The notes below the pieces were generated by a model. It was not told the DNA's origin, made no database searches, and saw only the letters and a program-made list of their open reading frames with translations. This document shows, in pieces, positions 53,601 to 63,000 of a stretch of DNA of 64,000 bases. Positions within the stretch are counted from its first letter, which is position 1, and each line of letters begins with the position of its first letter. The stretch spans positions 124,001-188,000 of the forward strand of contig NZ_QSCM01000001.1 of assembly GCF_003463065.1 (NCBI RefSeq), read 5' to 3'. The DNA is from Blautia sp. OF03-15BH. Lineage in GTDB: Bacteria > Bacillota > Clostridia > Lachnospirales > Lachnospiraceae. A program made the position numbers and the translations under genes.

Positions 53601-56600
53601 AAGATACCACGGGGTATGAAGCAGTTCCACCATAAAAGCCTGATAATCCGAAGGCTCAATCCATGTAGCTCCAACACGCACCTCAATCTCAGACGCTTCC
53701 AGATTTCTCGGCTGAACTGCCTCTAATGCACGGACATTCGGTGTAAATTCCGGACGATTCTCTGCAAAGGTTCTCGCAGTATTTAATTTATCCCTGACAT
53801 TTCCGGACAGATATTCATCTCCGCTTTCCCACTGGTCTGTCAGTGGATTCTTAAAGATAACTCCAACCAGTTCTTCTGTGATTTTCTCTTCGGTCTTTCC
53901 AGTCAGCTTTGCCATATAAGGAAGGTCTACCTTTGCCCTTTCGTTAAGAGACAATGCAAGTGCTTCTGTGGCTGTCTCAACGCTTGTCACAGCGACCGCC
54001 TTTTTAATGGTTCGCTTAGTAAACATGTCCGCTTTTCGTTTCAGCGTTCCATCTTCATTCAAGTCTTCCAGTGAACACAGCAGACAATAAGAAGAGTCAT
54101 CAGAAAATGCACGTTTGTTAGCATTACTTCCAATGACTCCATACTTTGCTGTGTAGGTATCATATACCTGATTCAGTTTCTCCTGCTGTTTCTGGATTTC
54201 TTCGTCTGCTACAAATTCCTCCATCTGCATGGCGATCAATTCACGAACAGTATCACGGATTGCAACCATGCCTTTCACACGTTCTGCAGTGGCGGCAGGC
54301 ATTTTCACCTGATTCATCAAAGAGTTGACACGGTAATATACCTGATCATCTACCACCGTATAGCTGTAATTTCTGACATTCGGATCTGCCGGAATACTCT
54401 CTGGCATCTCATCCAGTTCTGTTTCCACATCTACTGCCGATACCATGCTTCCATGAATGTTCTTGACCGCTTCTGCAAGCTGGAGTTCAAGGTCAGCACC
54501 TTCTATCGGCATACAGGTTGTTTCCATACCATATGGACCCGATACTTCTTTCATCTCACCCAGAATCATTTCAGGATGGTCTGCAAAATACTGGTTGACT
54601 GTAATTCCATTGGTATCACTTCCAAGATTCACCCACTCCGGCATCTCTTTTGTCATGCTGTCACGCTTCTGGAAAAACAAAATATCAGCACTGACTTCTG
54701 TTCCTGCATTTGCCTTAAAAGCTGTGTTGGGCAGTCGGATTGCTCCCAACAGATCTGCCCTCTCTGCCAGATATTTTCGAACTTCTGGTGATGCCTTGTC
54801 CATAGTTCCCTTTGTTGTGATCAGAGCAGCCACACCACCTGGACGTAACTGATCTATCGTTTTGGCAAGAAAGTAATCATGAATCATGAAATTGAAGCGA
54901 TCATACTGACGGTCATTGACCTTGTATGCACCAAATGGCACATTTCCGATTGTCACGTCAAAGAAATCATTGGGATAATCTGTCTTCTCAAAACCTTTGA
55001 TCTGAATATTGGCATCAGGATAGAGCAGCTTTGCAATTCTGCCGCTGATGCTGTCCAATTCCACACCATAAAGTTTGGACTGGTTTAGATTCTCCGGAAG
55101 CATTCCAAAAAAGTTCCCGACTCCCATAGATGGCTCCAGGATATTTCCCTTTGTAAATCCCAGATTCTCCAACACCTGATACATACTGTCAATCACAATC
55201 GGCTGTGTATAATGAGCATTTAAGGTGGAAGCTCTGGCTGCCGCATATTCCTCTGGTGTAAGAACCGTCTTTAATTCCAGATATTCTGTCTCCCATGCAG
55301 CTTTTGTTTCATCAAATGCATCTGCAAGACCTCCCCAGCCAACGTATCGGGATAAGATTTCCTGTTCCTCTGGTGTCGCATTACGGTTCTCATCCTCACA
55401 TTTCTTTAACAGCTGGATAGCCATGATATTGGCACGGAACTTTTCTTTTGCTGTCCCCTGCCCAAGCTCATCATCTGTGATGCGGAAGTTCGTTGCTGGA
55501 ATCGGTTCTGATATTCCGTTAATCTCTTCCAAAGATTCTTTTTCTTCCGATACCTCAACTTCTCCAGATAATTCTTTTTCTTTTTTATCATAATCTGTCC
55601 ACACACGATTAGAAATAGCAGTGAAATACGAGGACTCTTCCTCCATTATTTCTTCCCTGATTTCCCGTAATTTATCTAGGGTATCCGCATTTACTGTTTT
55701 GTTGTGATAATGATAATAAAGTACTTCTTGTCCAAGTTTTACATCCAGACGTTCCAATTCTTGTGTTGACATTCGATTCCAAATATCATCTTTTTCCGTA
55801 TGAATCGTGAAACCTTCTCCATCATCATGATATTCTAATGTGTATTGAAGTTGATTCTCTTCTCCCTTAACTTTGCAATCAAAATCATGAATTGTTGTTC
55901 TGGTACCAGACATATATTCTGAATCAACTAATTGCAAATCAGTTATATCTTCAGCGGTTAAAGTATCCTGCTCCTGTTGTTCTCCTAACATCTGCTGTGC
56001 TTCTTCCAAGTCTGCCAGTTTTTGTGCTTCCTGTCGCTCTTCGTACTTTTCCATTTCCTCCGATGACAAATAATCATCTGTGCGGATTAACTGGCGGACA
56101 CGTTCTGCAACCTTATTCCACTTTAATAGAACTTCTACTTCTGGATTGCCAATTTTTCCTTTTGCAAGTTTTAATCCTTTTGCATCATGTGATGCGTCGG
56201 AAGCACCTGCTCCTGGTATTCCGGGTGAAGAACCACCTGTTCCATATTCATTTTTCAGGAACTCAGCTGCATCTTTCATATCATAATGTTCCATGAAATA
56301 TTCGTAAATCCGGTTACGTCCTCCGGCAGTAATGCCACCTCTTCTTAACACTGCATCAATTTCATCCTGTGTGATAAAGGAAAGCCCTAGACGTTCTACT
56401 TTAAATTGTTGATCCACCCAGGAGAAATCTCTCTGAAGGTCACGAAAACGCTGAGAATATACTGGATTGTGCTGAATTTCCCAACGATGATAATTACTCG
56501 GATTTTCATTCATATCCGCTTGTAACCATTCAAACTGCTGATAGATTTCTTTTTTTCCTTCTGGATCTGTCCAAGCGTTCCGAATGGTATCCTGCCAATC

Positions 56601-58322
56601 CGTATAAGACCGGTATTCTTCCGTATTTCTATTTGTATCTCGGAAATGAAGTGCCAGAAGATCTGTCATTTCTTTCTGTTCCTGCTCGATAGCATTATTG
56701 GAGATAAGATTATCAACGTAATTTCCCTCCTCATACATATCCCGGATCCTGTCAGCAGCTTCTTCCCACGTAACGATACGGTCAAAGTTTCTTCTTGCAG
56801 AGTCACCTCGCCGGATACGGATACCATCGTTGTCGTACCAGATACTGATTTTCTGATTATCTATGGTAAATCCTTTTCCTCCGGTGCCATATTCATCTTT
56901 CAGGAAGCTTTGCATTTCTTCATTGTCCAGACCTTCGATCAATCTTGCAGTAATATGAAACAGTGTATTTTTCTGCCCACTACCTGTGCGAAGGATATGA
57001 TCGACTACTTCATCGGAAATAAGAAAAGCGGCCGGCTGTTCTAATGCAGCTGCCGCTTTCCTTATTTCTCCAAACTGTTCCTCTTCTGTTGGGAACAGGC
57101 TTAACTGTAAATAATCTCCTGGATCACCAGTTCCTCTGCCTGTGCTTTGATCTGGTTCATGTGTCTGGTCCATGCCATTGTGTCTGCCATCTTGTCTGGT
57201 GCCGGATCTTTCTCTAGAAGTTCGTTCATCAGGTTGTCTACTCTCTGTCTTGCCTGACTGTCGATCTCCATCAGATGACTGTCCAGACGGTTCTGCAGTG
57301 TCAGAATGTTGAACCTGGCTACCTTGTAATTTCTCAGATACTCTTTCCTCATCATTCCGTACTTCCCGATTGTTCCTCTTGTCTCTTCCAGGCTGATATC
57401 TGGAATCTGATACTCTCCGTTCTGGCTGTAAGTGATCTCTCTCATGCTCTGTTTCCTCCTTATTTTTTTCTCTATCTTCTGTGTTCTTTGTTTCACTTTC
57501 ACGAATTAACGTGTTAAATTTATTATAAGCTACTTTCTTTTCTTTTGCAACCGTTTTCAGATCTTTTTCCAGATCATCCAATACATATCGTCCAATCTGC
57601 ATCAATACCGGTCTGCTGATCTCATTCACAGAACTTCCAAGATGTCCCATAACCTTTAACTGGTTAAAATCCGTAATATGCCGAAAATCCTCTGCATCCA
57701 GATATTCCTGTACATCCAGTCCACATCGGTTCAGTAATACATACCAGACACTGTTTGTCATCAATTCCCGGAACTCCACTTTCTGATTCTGCTCGTCCAA
57801 ATCTTCCAGAAAAGTACCTGATACATCCATTTGCAATTCATCGAAAGCATCCGGTAGCCAGGCCTGCACACTTTCTTCTGCCGCCTGGTGAAGAACCTCT
57901 GGCAAGCCTCCCTCTGTTGTTTCCAGTGCAAGCTGTTCCTGCAGATAATCTGCCACCAGTTGTTCTCCTTCCGGATTAAGGTTCCATAACTGTGGATCTC
58001 TGCCAAGATTTTTTACCTTATAAGTATCCTGCACATCAAAAACATATCGTAACTTCGTTTTTGGTCCGGATGTGTTATCTATCAGGGCAATTCCTTTGGA
58101 ACCCTTTTTAATCCATCGGTACATCTTCTGGTTCCAGATTTCCATGGAAGCCACCGCTGTTGCTCCCGGACGCTGTGCATAGATCAAGAGCTGTTCCGGA
58201 AAAGTGTACCGGTACAGCCTGGATGCAGTATTTAGAAAACGTATCCACTCCTGCGGATTAGCGGAAACGTCCTTTGCCACTTCCTCCGTCAGCTGCTCCA
58301 TTGCATATAATTTATTTGCCAT
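50640..58322 (-). CDS. Giant ArdC-like / N6-adenine methylase / SNF2-type helicase protein
   Basis: A 2560-residue protein of the kind found in Tn1549/CTn conjugative elements. In order: an ArdC-like N-terminal domain (YTFPEQLLIYAQRPGATAVA, about 38-57), a charged low-complexity linker (about 285-410), repeat-like segments, a methylase domain with SMGVGNFFG and GNVPFGAYK (about 1124, a variant NPPF motif), then a helicase: LAHVVGAGKTYEM (Walker A, about 1731), YVDEAHSYKN (DEAH, about 1894), STAKMGAGTNVQDR (about 2199) and QREGRIIRQGNH (about 2225). The tail has RGSIHEKLQIYKEKS. It probably combines DNA processing with protection of transferred DNA (inference). Another gene is nested in its linker. 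Confidence 0.9.
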   Translation of the reverse strand: MANKLYAMEQLTEEVAKDVSANPQEWIRFLNTASRLYRYTFPEQLLIYAQRPGATAVASMEIWNQKMYRWIKKGSKGIALIDNTSGPKTKLRYVFDVQDTYKVKNLGRDPQLWNLNPEGEQLVADYLQEQLALETTEGGLPEVLHQAAEESVQAWLPDAFDELQMDVSGTFLEDLDEQNQKVEFRELMTNSVWYVLLNRCGLDVQEYLDAEDFRHITDFNQLKVMGHLGSSVNEISRPVLMQIGRYVLDDLEKDLKTVAKEKKVAYNKFNTLIRESETKNTEDREKNKEETEHERDHLQPERRVSDSRYQPGRDKRNNREVRNDEERVSEKLQGSQVQHSDTAEPSGQSSDGDRQSGKTESRQPDERTSRERSGTRQDGRHNGMDQTHEPDQSTGRGTGDPGDYLQLSLFPTEEEQFGEIRKAAAALEQPAAFLISDEVVDHILRTGSGQKNTLFHITARLIEGLDNEEMQSFLKDEYGTGGKGFTIDNQKISIWYDNDGIRIRRGDSARRNFDRIVTWEEAADRIRDMYEEGNYVDNLISNNAIEQEQKEMTDLLALHFRDTNRNTEEYRSYTDWQDTIRNAWTDPEGKKEIYQQFEWLQADMNENPSNYHRWEIQHNPVYSQRFRDLQRDFSWVDQQFKVERLGLSFITQDEIDAVLRRGGITAGGRNRIYEYFMEHYDMKDAAEFLKNEYGTGGSSPGIPGAGASDASHDAKGLKLAKGKIGNPEVEVLLKWNKVAERVRQLIRTDDYLSSEEMEKYEERQEAQKLADLEEAQQMLGEQQEQDTLTAEDITDLQLVDSEYMSGTRTTIHDFDCKVKGEENQLQYTLEYHDDGEGFTIHTEKDDIWNRMSTQELERLDVKLGQEVLYYHYHNKTVNADTLDKLREIREEIMEEESSYFTAISNRVWTDYDKKEKELSGEVEVSEEKESLEEINGISEPIPATNFRITDDELGQGTAKEKFRANIMAIQLLKKCEDENRNATPEEQEILSRYVGWGGLADAFDETKAAWETEYLELKTVLTPEEYAAARASTLNAHYTQPIVIDSMYQVLENLGFTKGNILEPSMGVGNFFGMLPENLNQSKLYGVELDSISGRIAKLLYPDANIQIKGFEKTDYPNDFFDVTIGNVPFGAYKVNDRQYDRFNFMIHDYFLAKTIDQLRPGGVAALITTKGTMDKASPEVRKYLAERADLLGAIRLPNTAFKANAGTEVSADILFFQKRDSMTKEMPEWVNLGSDTNGITVNQYFADHPEMILGEMKEVSGPYGMETTCMPIEGADLELQLAEAVKNIHGSMVSAVDVETELDEMPESIPADPNVRNYSYTVVDDQVYYRVNSLMNQVKMPAATAERVKGMVAIRDTVRELIAMQMEEFVADEEIQKQQEKLNQVYDTYTAKYGVIGSNANKRAFSDDSSYCLLCSLEDLNEDGTLKRKADMFTKRTIKKAVAVTSVETATEALALSLNERAKVDLPYMAKLTGKTEEKITEELVGVIFKNPLTDQWESGDEYLSGNVRDKLNTARTFAENRPEFTPNVRALEAVQPRNLEASEIEVRVGATWIEPSDYQAFMVELLHTPWYLAQKEIQVKYSEVNGEWRITGKNADSPRNAFAYATYGTEKANAYKILEDTLNLKDVRIYDKSVNENGDEIRVLNKKETMLASQKQDAMKAAFKDWIFKDQQRRERLVKVYNERFNSIRPREYDGSHLTFPGMNPEIELRPHQKNAVAHQLYGENVLLAHVVGAGKTYEMVAAAMESKRLGLSQKNLFVVPNHLTEQWGAEFLQLYPGANILVATKKDFEPANRKKFCARIAMGNYDAIIIGHSQFERIPISDERQEAMLRKQIDDLEMAIQSARYEQDGGRYTVKQIEKTRKTLQTRLEKLNQKEKKDQVVTFEELGVDHLYVDEAHSYKNAFLYTKMRNVAGIAQNEAQKSADMFNKCQYLDEITGGKGITFATGTPISNSMTELYVMQRYLQNSKLQNMGLGLFDSWASTFGEVVTSIELAPEGTGYRAKSRFARFYNIPELMNMFKEIADIKTSDQLKLPVPEAEYETVVLKPTEQQKEIVESLGERAEVVRNGGVDAAVDNMLKITNDGRKLALDQRLVNELLPDNPESKISVCAEKSYEIWKDTAAQKSAQLIFCDLSTPKGDGSFNVYDDLKRKLMEKGVPEKEIAFIHDANTEAKKTELFGKVKSGQVRFLIGSTAKMGAGTNVQDRLIALHHLDIGWKPSDLEQREGRIIRQGNHNKKVHIFRYVTESTFDSYMWQLIENKQKFISQIMTSKAPVRSCEDVDEAALSYAEVKALATGNPAVKEKMALDVDVAKLKLLKANHMNNQYRLEDDIARNFPQQIAKLTEIIDSYKADIAHFSEYKITDPEQFSMEISGKVFTEKKEAGAALLAVCKEIKSVDAAMDIGSYQGFNMRIQFDSWSKEFILSVKHESVAKVRLGADALGNITRINNLLESYPEKLAEAEQRLETVQEQMTNAKEEVGKPFPKEEELNQKLERLSELNALLNMDEREDTETEQSESKEKEERPARGSIHEKLQIYKEKSQRESETGKETRKRDFGLE
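57101..57445 (-). CDS. TnpV-like protein nested in the helicase gene
   Basis: A 114-residue product in the +1 frame relative to the helicase, entirely inside its linker (helicase residues about 292-407). It matches the TnpV family throughout: MREITYSQNGEYQIPDISLEE, GKYGMMRKEYLRNYKVARFN, LDSHLMEIDSQARQRVDNLMNELLE and the ending MNQIKAQAEELVIQEIIYS. The ATG at 57445 has AAGGAGG 9 bp upstream. TnpV occurs as a stand-alone gene in Tn4451-like transposons; its function is not settled. The linker in the helicase frame is low-complexity, so it tolerates overprinting. Either protein may be the one selected here. Confidence 0.6.
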   Translation of the reverse strand: MREITYSQNGEYQIPDISLEETRGTIGKYGMMRKEYLRNYKVARFNILTLQNRLDSHLMEIDSQARQRVDNLMNELLEKDPAPDKMADTMAWTRHMNQIKAQAEELVIQEIIYS

Positions 58323-58325
58323 CTG

Positions 58326-58634
58326 TTACTCCCTTTCTTCTTCCCACTTTTCTTCTACAACATCGGCAATCCGTTCCATTGCCCTTGTCACGGAAGGAAA
58401 GCTACTGCTATTATTTGCTTTTCCAATCTGATCAACAAGAAATTCCGGCATATCTGCAAGTGCTCCGGCAATCATAGCCTTTACCCTGATATCCTCCAGC
58501 ATAAGAAGTTCTTTCACACCAAACTCTTCGCCAAATACATCCTGATATCTCCGTAAATCATCCAAAAGATATTCCGGTTTTAAATCTCTATCAATTTCCC
58601 TCCTTTTGTCTTCACCATATAAACACCAATCCAT
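58326..58634 (-). CDS. Small conjugative-element protein of unknown function
   Basis: A 102-residue protein starting at the ATG at 58634 (MDWCLYGEDKRREIDRD), with GGAGGAG 8 bp upstream. It is helical and acidic at the end (ADVVEEKWEEERE), with VFGEEFGVKELLMLEDIRVKAMIAGALADMPEF in the middle. No domain is recognised. It stops 3 bp before the giant helicase gene and lies after a terminator-like hairpin, suggesting attenuated expression from the DUF5688 side. Confidence 0.75.
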   Translation of the reverse strand: MDWCLYGEDKRREIDRDLKPEYLLDDLRRYQDVFGEEFGVKELLMLEDIRVKAMIAGALADMPEFLVDQIGKANNSSSFPSVTRAMERIADVVEEKWEEERE

Positions 58635-58654
58635 ATTCTTTTCTCCTCCAACTT

Positions 58655-58686
58655 CAAAAAATTGGGGACTGCTCTGCACAGTCCCC
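58655..58686 (-). terminator. Terminator/attenuator after the DUF5688 gene
   Basis: Perfect 8-bp stem GGGGACTG / CAGTCCCC with a 7-nt loop followed by a T-rich AATTTTTTG on the minus strand, 20 bp before the next start codon. Confidence 0.75.
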
Positions 58687-58710
58687 ATAAGCCATCGTTT
58701 TCTTTTCACT

Positions 58711-59799
58711 TTATAATGCTGTAGCAAGATCTCTCGCCTTACTCTTTGGGATTGTATCCGTCCCTTTTGCCTTGATTTCTGCCTTAGCTTTCTCCAATCT
58801 TCCATGGATTCCACCTTTTACTTCCGCTTTTTCGGCTACTTTTTCTTTCTCCAGACGTGCTTCCCTGCGCTCAGCATTTTCCAATACTGCGGTCTTTTTG
58901 TCACAGAACTGAACCTTATCAGAAAGCTGTTCCTGTCTTTCCACTTGTGTCTCATTGACTTCCTGTACCATCGCATTTAATTCTGGAACCTGTAAAATAC
59001 CGTTATCCGGGAGAATCAGCACTTCATGAACGGAAGATGGGATGACAAAGTAATCACTTCCCAGGCATTCCCCAATCTGTTTTCGAATATCTTCCTGCAG
59101 TAACAGGGAAGCTCCATTCATCTTAGATTCATTGGTAAGGCAGAACATTGGATTCTCCACAGTTTCCATATCCAGTTTTTCATTCAAAAGATTCTTCGGT
59201 GTTCCTCCAAAAATCATAGATTCGATAATCTGTGTCATATCCACCAGTTGCACGCCTCTGTTCTTATCTGCCATCATCGCATCTGCCTGAATCTGTTCGA
59301 CAGATACTCCCCATTCGTTCATCAGAGAAACAGTTACTGGAATACTGCTGATTCCCTCTCCATTTTCCTCCAGATTTACTGCATAATAAGCTGCAAAATC
59401 TCCGTGTTCTGTGACTACTTTGTCTGCCAAACGATCGGTATTCCATTCTTTGTCACAAATTCTCATCTGTAATTTGTCCTTCATCTTTTCATAATCAAGA
59501 ATATCCGGAACTCCCATATCAAAAAATTCTGCTTTACCCTGTGCTTCAATACGCATATCAGCTACATCCCCAACACAAGAATCTACATCTTTCCCATTGA
59601 TATATTCCTGGTAGAGGGAATCCAGATAGACTGTCGGTACGATTCTCTGATTCCCATTTGGAATTGTAATGCCAGTAAGCTTCAGTCCATTGTTTTTTTC
59701 TACTTCCTGAAGTTTAATTTCTGCGTCCCTGTAAGACTCTGGCAGATACTCCTTTACATTGTCTTTGACATATTCATAAAATTCTTTTCTGTTCATCAT
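58711..59799 (-). CDS. DUF5688 family conjugative-element protein
   Basis: A 362-residue protein. The N-terminal and central part follow the DUF5688 pattern: EFYEYVKDNVKEYLPESYRDAEI, KNNGLKLTGITI, PTVYLDSLYQEY, then an IPVTVSLMNEWGVSVEQIQADA segment. The last 90 residues are a charged helical tail with GIHGRLEKAKAEIKAKG, similar to the tails of the helicase and YodL proteins. The role is unknown. The start may be 59799 or 59796 (adjacent ATGs, AAAGGGG upstream). The small 46-residue gene ends 7 bp before it. Confidence 0.85.
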   Translation of the reverse strand: MMNRKEFYEYVKDNVKEYLPESYRDAEIKLQEVEKNNGLKLTGITIPNGNQRIVPTVYLDSLYQEYINGKDVDSCVGDVADMRIEAQGKAEFFDMGVPDILDYEKMKDKLQMRICDKEWNTDRLADKVVTEHGDFAAYYAVNLEENGEGISSIPVTVSLMNEWGVSVEQIQADAMMADKNRGVQLVDMTQIIESMIFGGTPKNLLNEKLDMETVENPMFCLTNESKMNGASLLLQEDIRKQIGECLGSDYFVIPSSVHEVLILPDNGILQVPELNAMVQEVNETQVERQEQLSDKVQFCDKKTAVLENAERREARLEKEKVAEKAEVKGGIHGRLEKAKAEIKAKGTDTIPKSKARDLATAL

Positions 59800-59805
59800 A
59801 CGCTT

Positions 59806-59946
59806 TTACCCCTTTCTGATCATGTGATGGTTCATTCTTTTTCTGTTGACCATCTGCTCAGCTTTCTTCTGATAAGCCATCATTCTCTTTACTGTTTTCT
59901 CCTGGTTTTTTCGTGCTTCCTGTCTTTTTTCCATTGCTTTCATCAT
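59806..59946 (-). CDS. Small basic protein (46 residues)
   Basis: A short ORF, MMKAMEKRQEARKNQEKT through to MNHHMIRKG, very rich in Lys, Arg, Met and Gln and predicted as one helix. AAAGGAA stands 9 bp before the first ATG. It is placed between the adhesin terminator and DUF5688 and ends just before it, probably as part of the same transcript. No family is recognised; a nucleic-acid-binding or leader role is possible. Confidence 0.6.
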   Translation of the reverse strand: MMKAMEKRQEARKNQEKTVKRMMAYQKKAEQMVNRKRMNHHMIRKG

Positions 59947-59979
59947 AGTTTTCTGTTCCTTTCTGTGATTTTTTGTATG

Positions 59980-60007
59980 AAAAAGGGAGCCTCACATAGA
60001 GGCTCCC
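59980..60007 (-). terminator. Terminator after the adhesin gene
   Basis: Perfect 9-bp stem GGGAGCCTC / GAGGCTCCC with a 5-nt loop followed by TTTTT on the minus strand, 26 bp downstream of the adhesin stop. Confidence 0.92.
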
Positions 60008-60033
60008 AATCATAACCGTTGGTTTTAGTTTCC

Positions 60034-63000
60034 TTATTTGTTTTTCCTTTTTCTGCTGATATAAAGTCCTGCCATACCTCCTGTGGAGATTATCAGAAGC
60101 AGGATCGGCAGCCAGATATTTGTGCTGTCACCTGTTTTTGGTGCGTTTGATACCTTCGTCTCTTCATGGGACTGTGGTGTATCCGGTGTGTTCGGTGTTT
60201 CTGGAACTTCCGGCTTCTCATTTGTCAGATTAAAGGTAACTTCTACAACCGGTGTACTGTCATCTGCATAAGCAAATGTCACTTCATGCTTGGTTTGATC
60301 CAGTGTGTATCCATCCAGTGTCTTTGTTTCCACCAGATAATACTTGATCGCTGTATCATATTTGCCGTTCTTAAATGTGGCAATCTCATACAGCTTACTT
60401 TCTGCATGACCGGCAGCATCTGTCTTTAAAGTTTCCAGAACTTTTCCTTTGCTGTCACGGAGTTCAAATTCTACCCCTTTCAGTGGTTCTCCTGACGATT
60501 TATCTGTCTTATTGAGAATCACTTTTCCCTTGGCAGTATCATCTTTCATAGCCACTTTCTGGATTTCTCCGGTATCTTTCACCTCAAATGTCACATCGGC
60601 TGTCAGAAGATATCCTTTCGGTGCCTGCTCTTCACGTAAGGTGTATTTACCGATTGGCAGTTTTTCAATATAGTGTGCTTCCTCTGTGGAAATCCAGCTC
60701 TCTACTACCTGATCATCCTTATCGAGAATTGTCAGTTTCGCACCCGGAATCTCAGTTTCTCCTGTGATATCCGTCTTACTGATCTGCACTTTTGTCACAT
60801 CATCTTTCATCTCATGCTTCTGAACCTCTGCTGTATTCTCTACTGTGAAAGTAATACTTTCTGCAGTGACATATCCATCTGCCGGTTTTGTCTCTGTCAT
60901 GGTGTATTCCTTACCAACAACCAGTTCTTTGATCACATGGGATTCTTCCGTAGAAGTCCATTCATCTACTGTATTGCCATCTGAATCCGTTACTTTCAGG
61001 TGTGCACCTGGAAGTTCTTTGCCTGTTGTCAGGTCTGTTTTGGTCAGCTCTACTGTGGTTGGCTGATTTTCAAAAGTAAAGTCGTAGCTTACTTCTGCCT
61101 GGTCTTCTCCAGCATATTCAAAGGTAAATTCCTGTACTTCATCTGTTGTAACAAATCCGTCTGGTGCAAAGATCTCTTTCACATAGTATTTTCCGTCTAC
61201 CGGAAGATCTGCCGTAAAAGTGATCTGTCCTTTTTCATCCGTTACCCGCTGCTCAATCAGACTGTCTTTCTCAAGAAGTACCTCGCCCTTTGCATTTTTG
61301 ATATTTTCACTGGTATAAAGACCGAAGACACCACCTGCAAGGACACGTTCTGTATCCTTTTCTTTCTTCAGAACCGTAATCTTTACTTTCTGACGGGCAT
61401 TCTGCCATTTCTCATCATAAGTGATGACTGGTGTGTCCTGATCACGGTAAGAAAGATCAACATATCTCGGCTCTTTGTCCAGCACATAACCATGGGCTGT
61501 TTTTACTTCCTTCACATAGTATTTTCCAGCCGGGAGATCTCCCATCTGTGCAATACCATTGGAATCTGTAGTAATGGTTCCCACTTTTTCATCTGCTTTG
61601 AAATAATCTTCACTGACACCATCTGCCGCTTTGATATCTTCCGCAGCAAATACATCGAACGTCACATCTGTAAGGCTTCCGGTTACATACTCAAAAAGAT
61701 GCTCCACGGTACCTTTTACATGATCCAAAAGTGTTATCTTATCCAAAAACTCTCCATTTTTGTTGATGATCAGAAGTCCTGTCGGTACTTCATCTTTCAT
61801 CTCTACTTTCTGAATCTCGGCGGTATCTTCCAGAGTGAACTTCACATCCGTTGCTTTCAGATATCCATAAGGTGCCATTTCCTCACGAAGAGTGTATTCC
61901 TCTCCAACTGTCAGGCGTTTGATCACATGTGGCTGATCTTTTACAGACGTCCACTGATCCACAACATTTCCTTCTTTATCAAGAACGGTGAGTTTTGCCC
62001 CATCCAGCTCCACACCTGTTGTTACATCAGATTTCGTGATTTCTACTGTTGTCGGCTGGTTCTTTTTCACAGTTTTCAGTTTTACTGTCTTCACATCCTG
62101 TCCCTGGTAAGAAGCATCCAGATTCAGAACTTCATCAGAGGATACAAATCCCGCCGGTGCCTTTAACTCCTTCACATAATACTGTCCAAGTGGCAGATCC
62201 AGCGTACATGCCGCAAGACCATCATTATCAGAAGTCATTTCCTGTAAGAGTGTGTCTGCTTTCACGATTGCTTTTCCATCTGCCTTGATATCCGCTTTGT
62301 TATAGATACCAAAGACAGCTCCTGCTACGGTTGCACCATTTTCTGCATCCTGTTTTTCTACCTGGATTGCAACTTTCTGTCGGTCATCGCCAACAGTCAC
62401 TTCCTGTTCGATCACAGGTGTATCCTGATTGGCATAGACAAATGCGACTTCTGATCTGTCATGGTTCAGTACGAATCCTTCCGGTGCAGTCTTTTCTACC
62501 ACATAGTAAGAACCAAGCGGCAGATTCTCTGCAACTGCTTTTCCGTCTTCTCCAGTCGTTACCGTTGTTACCAGTGCATCTTTTGCATAGATCAGCTGTC
62601 TGTTTCCGTTTTCATCTTTCTGATAATCCGGTGTATAGATATTTTCAGCTGCATAGACATTAAATTCCGCACCCTTAAGGTATCTTTCTTCATAAACAAA
62701 ATCCTTTTTGAATCCGGTCAGCATTTCACCTTTTTTATAGATCGTCAGCTTTCCTTTTACCGGATGGTTCTCGTAATCTACCGTAATAATGGCATCTCCG
62801 CTCTCAGAATCCATCTGGTATGCTGTGTTTGCATCCACCGCAATCTCTACATAGTTCTTGTTGATTGTGTACCCTTCCGGTGCGTTGACTTCCTCAATGC
62901 GGTAATGTCCGATCTTCAGATTCTTCGGCATGATCAGATATCCCTGGCTGTCCGTAAAATAGGACTTATGGGTTGTTGTCACTGGGTAAGTTGTTACCTG

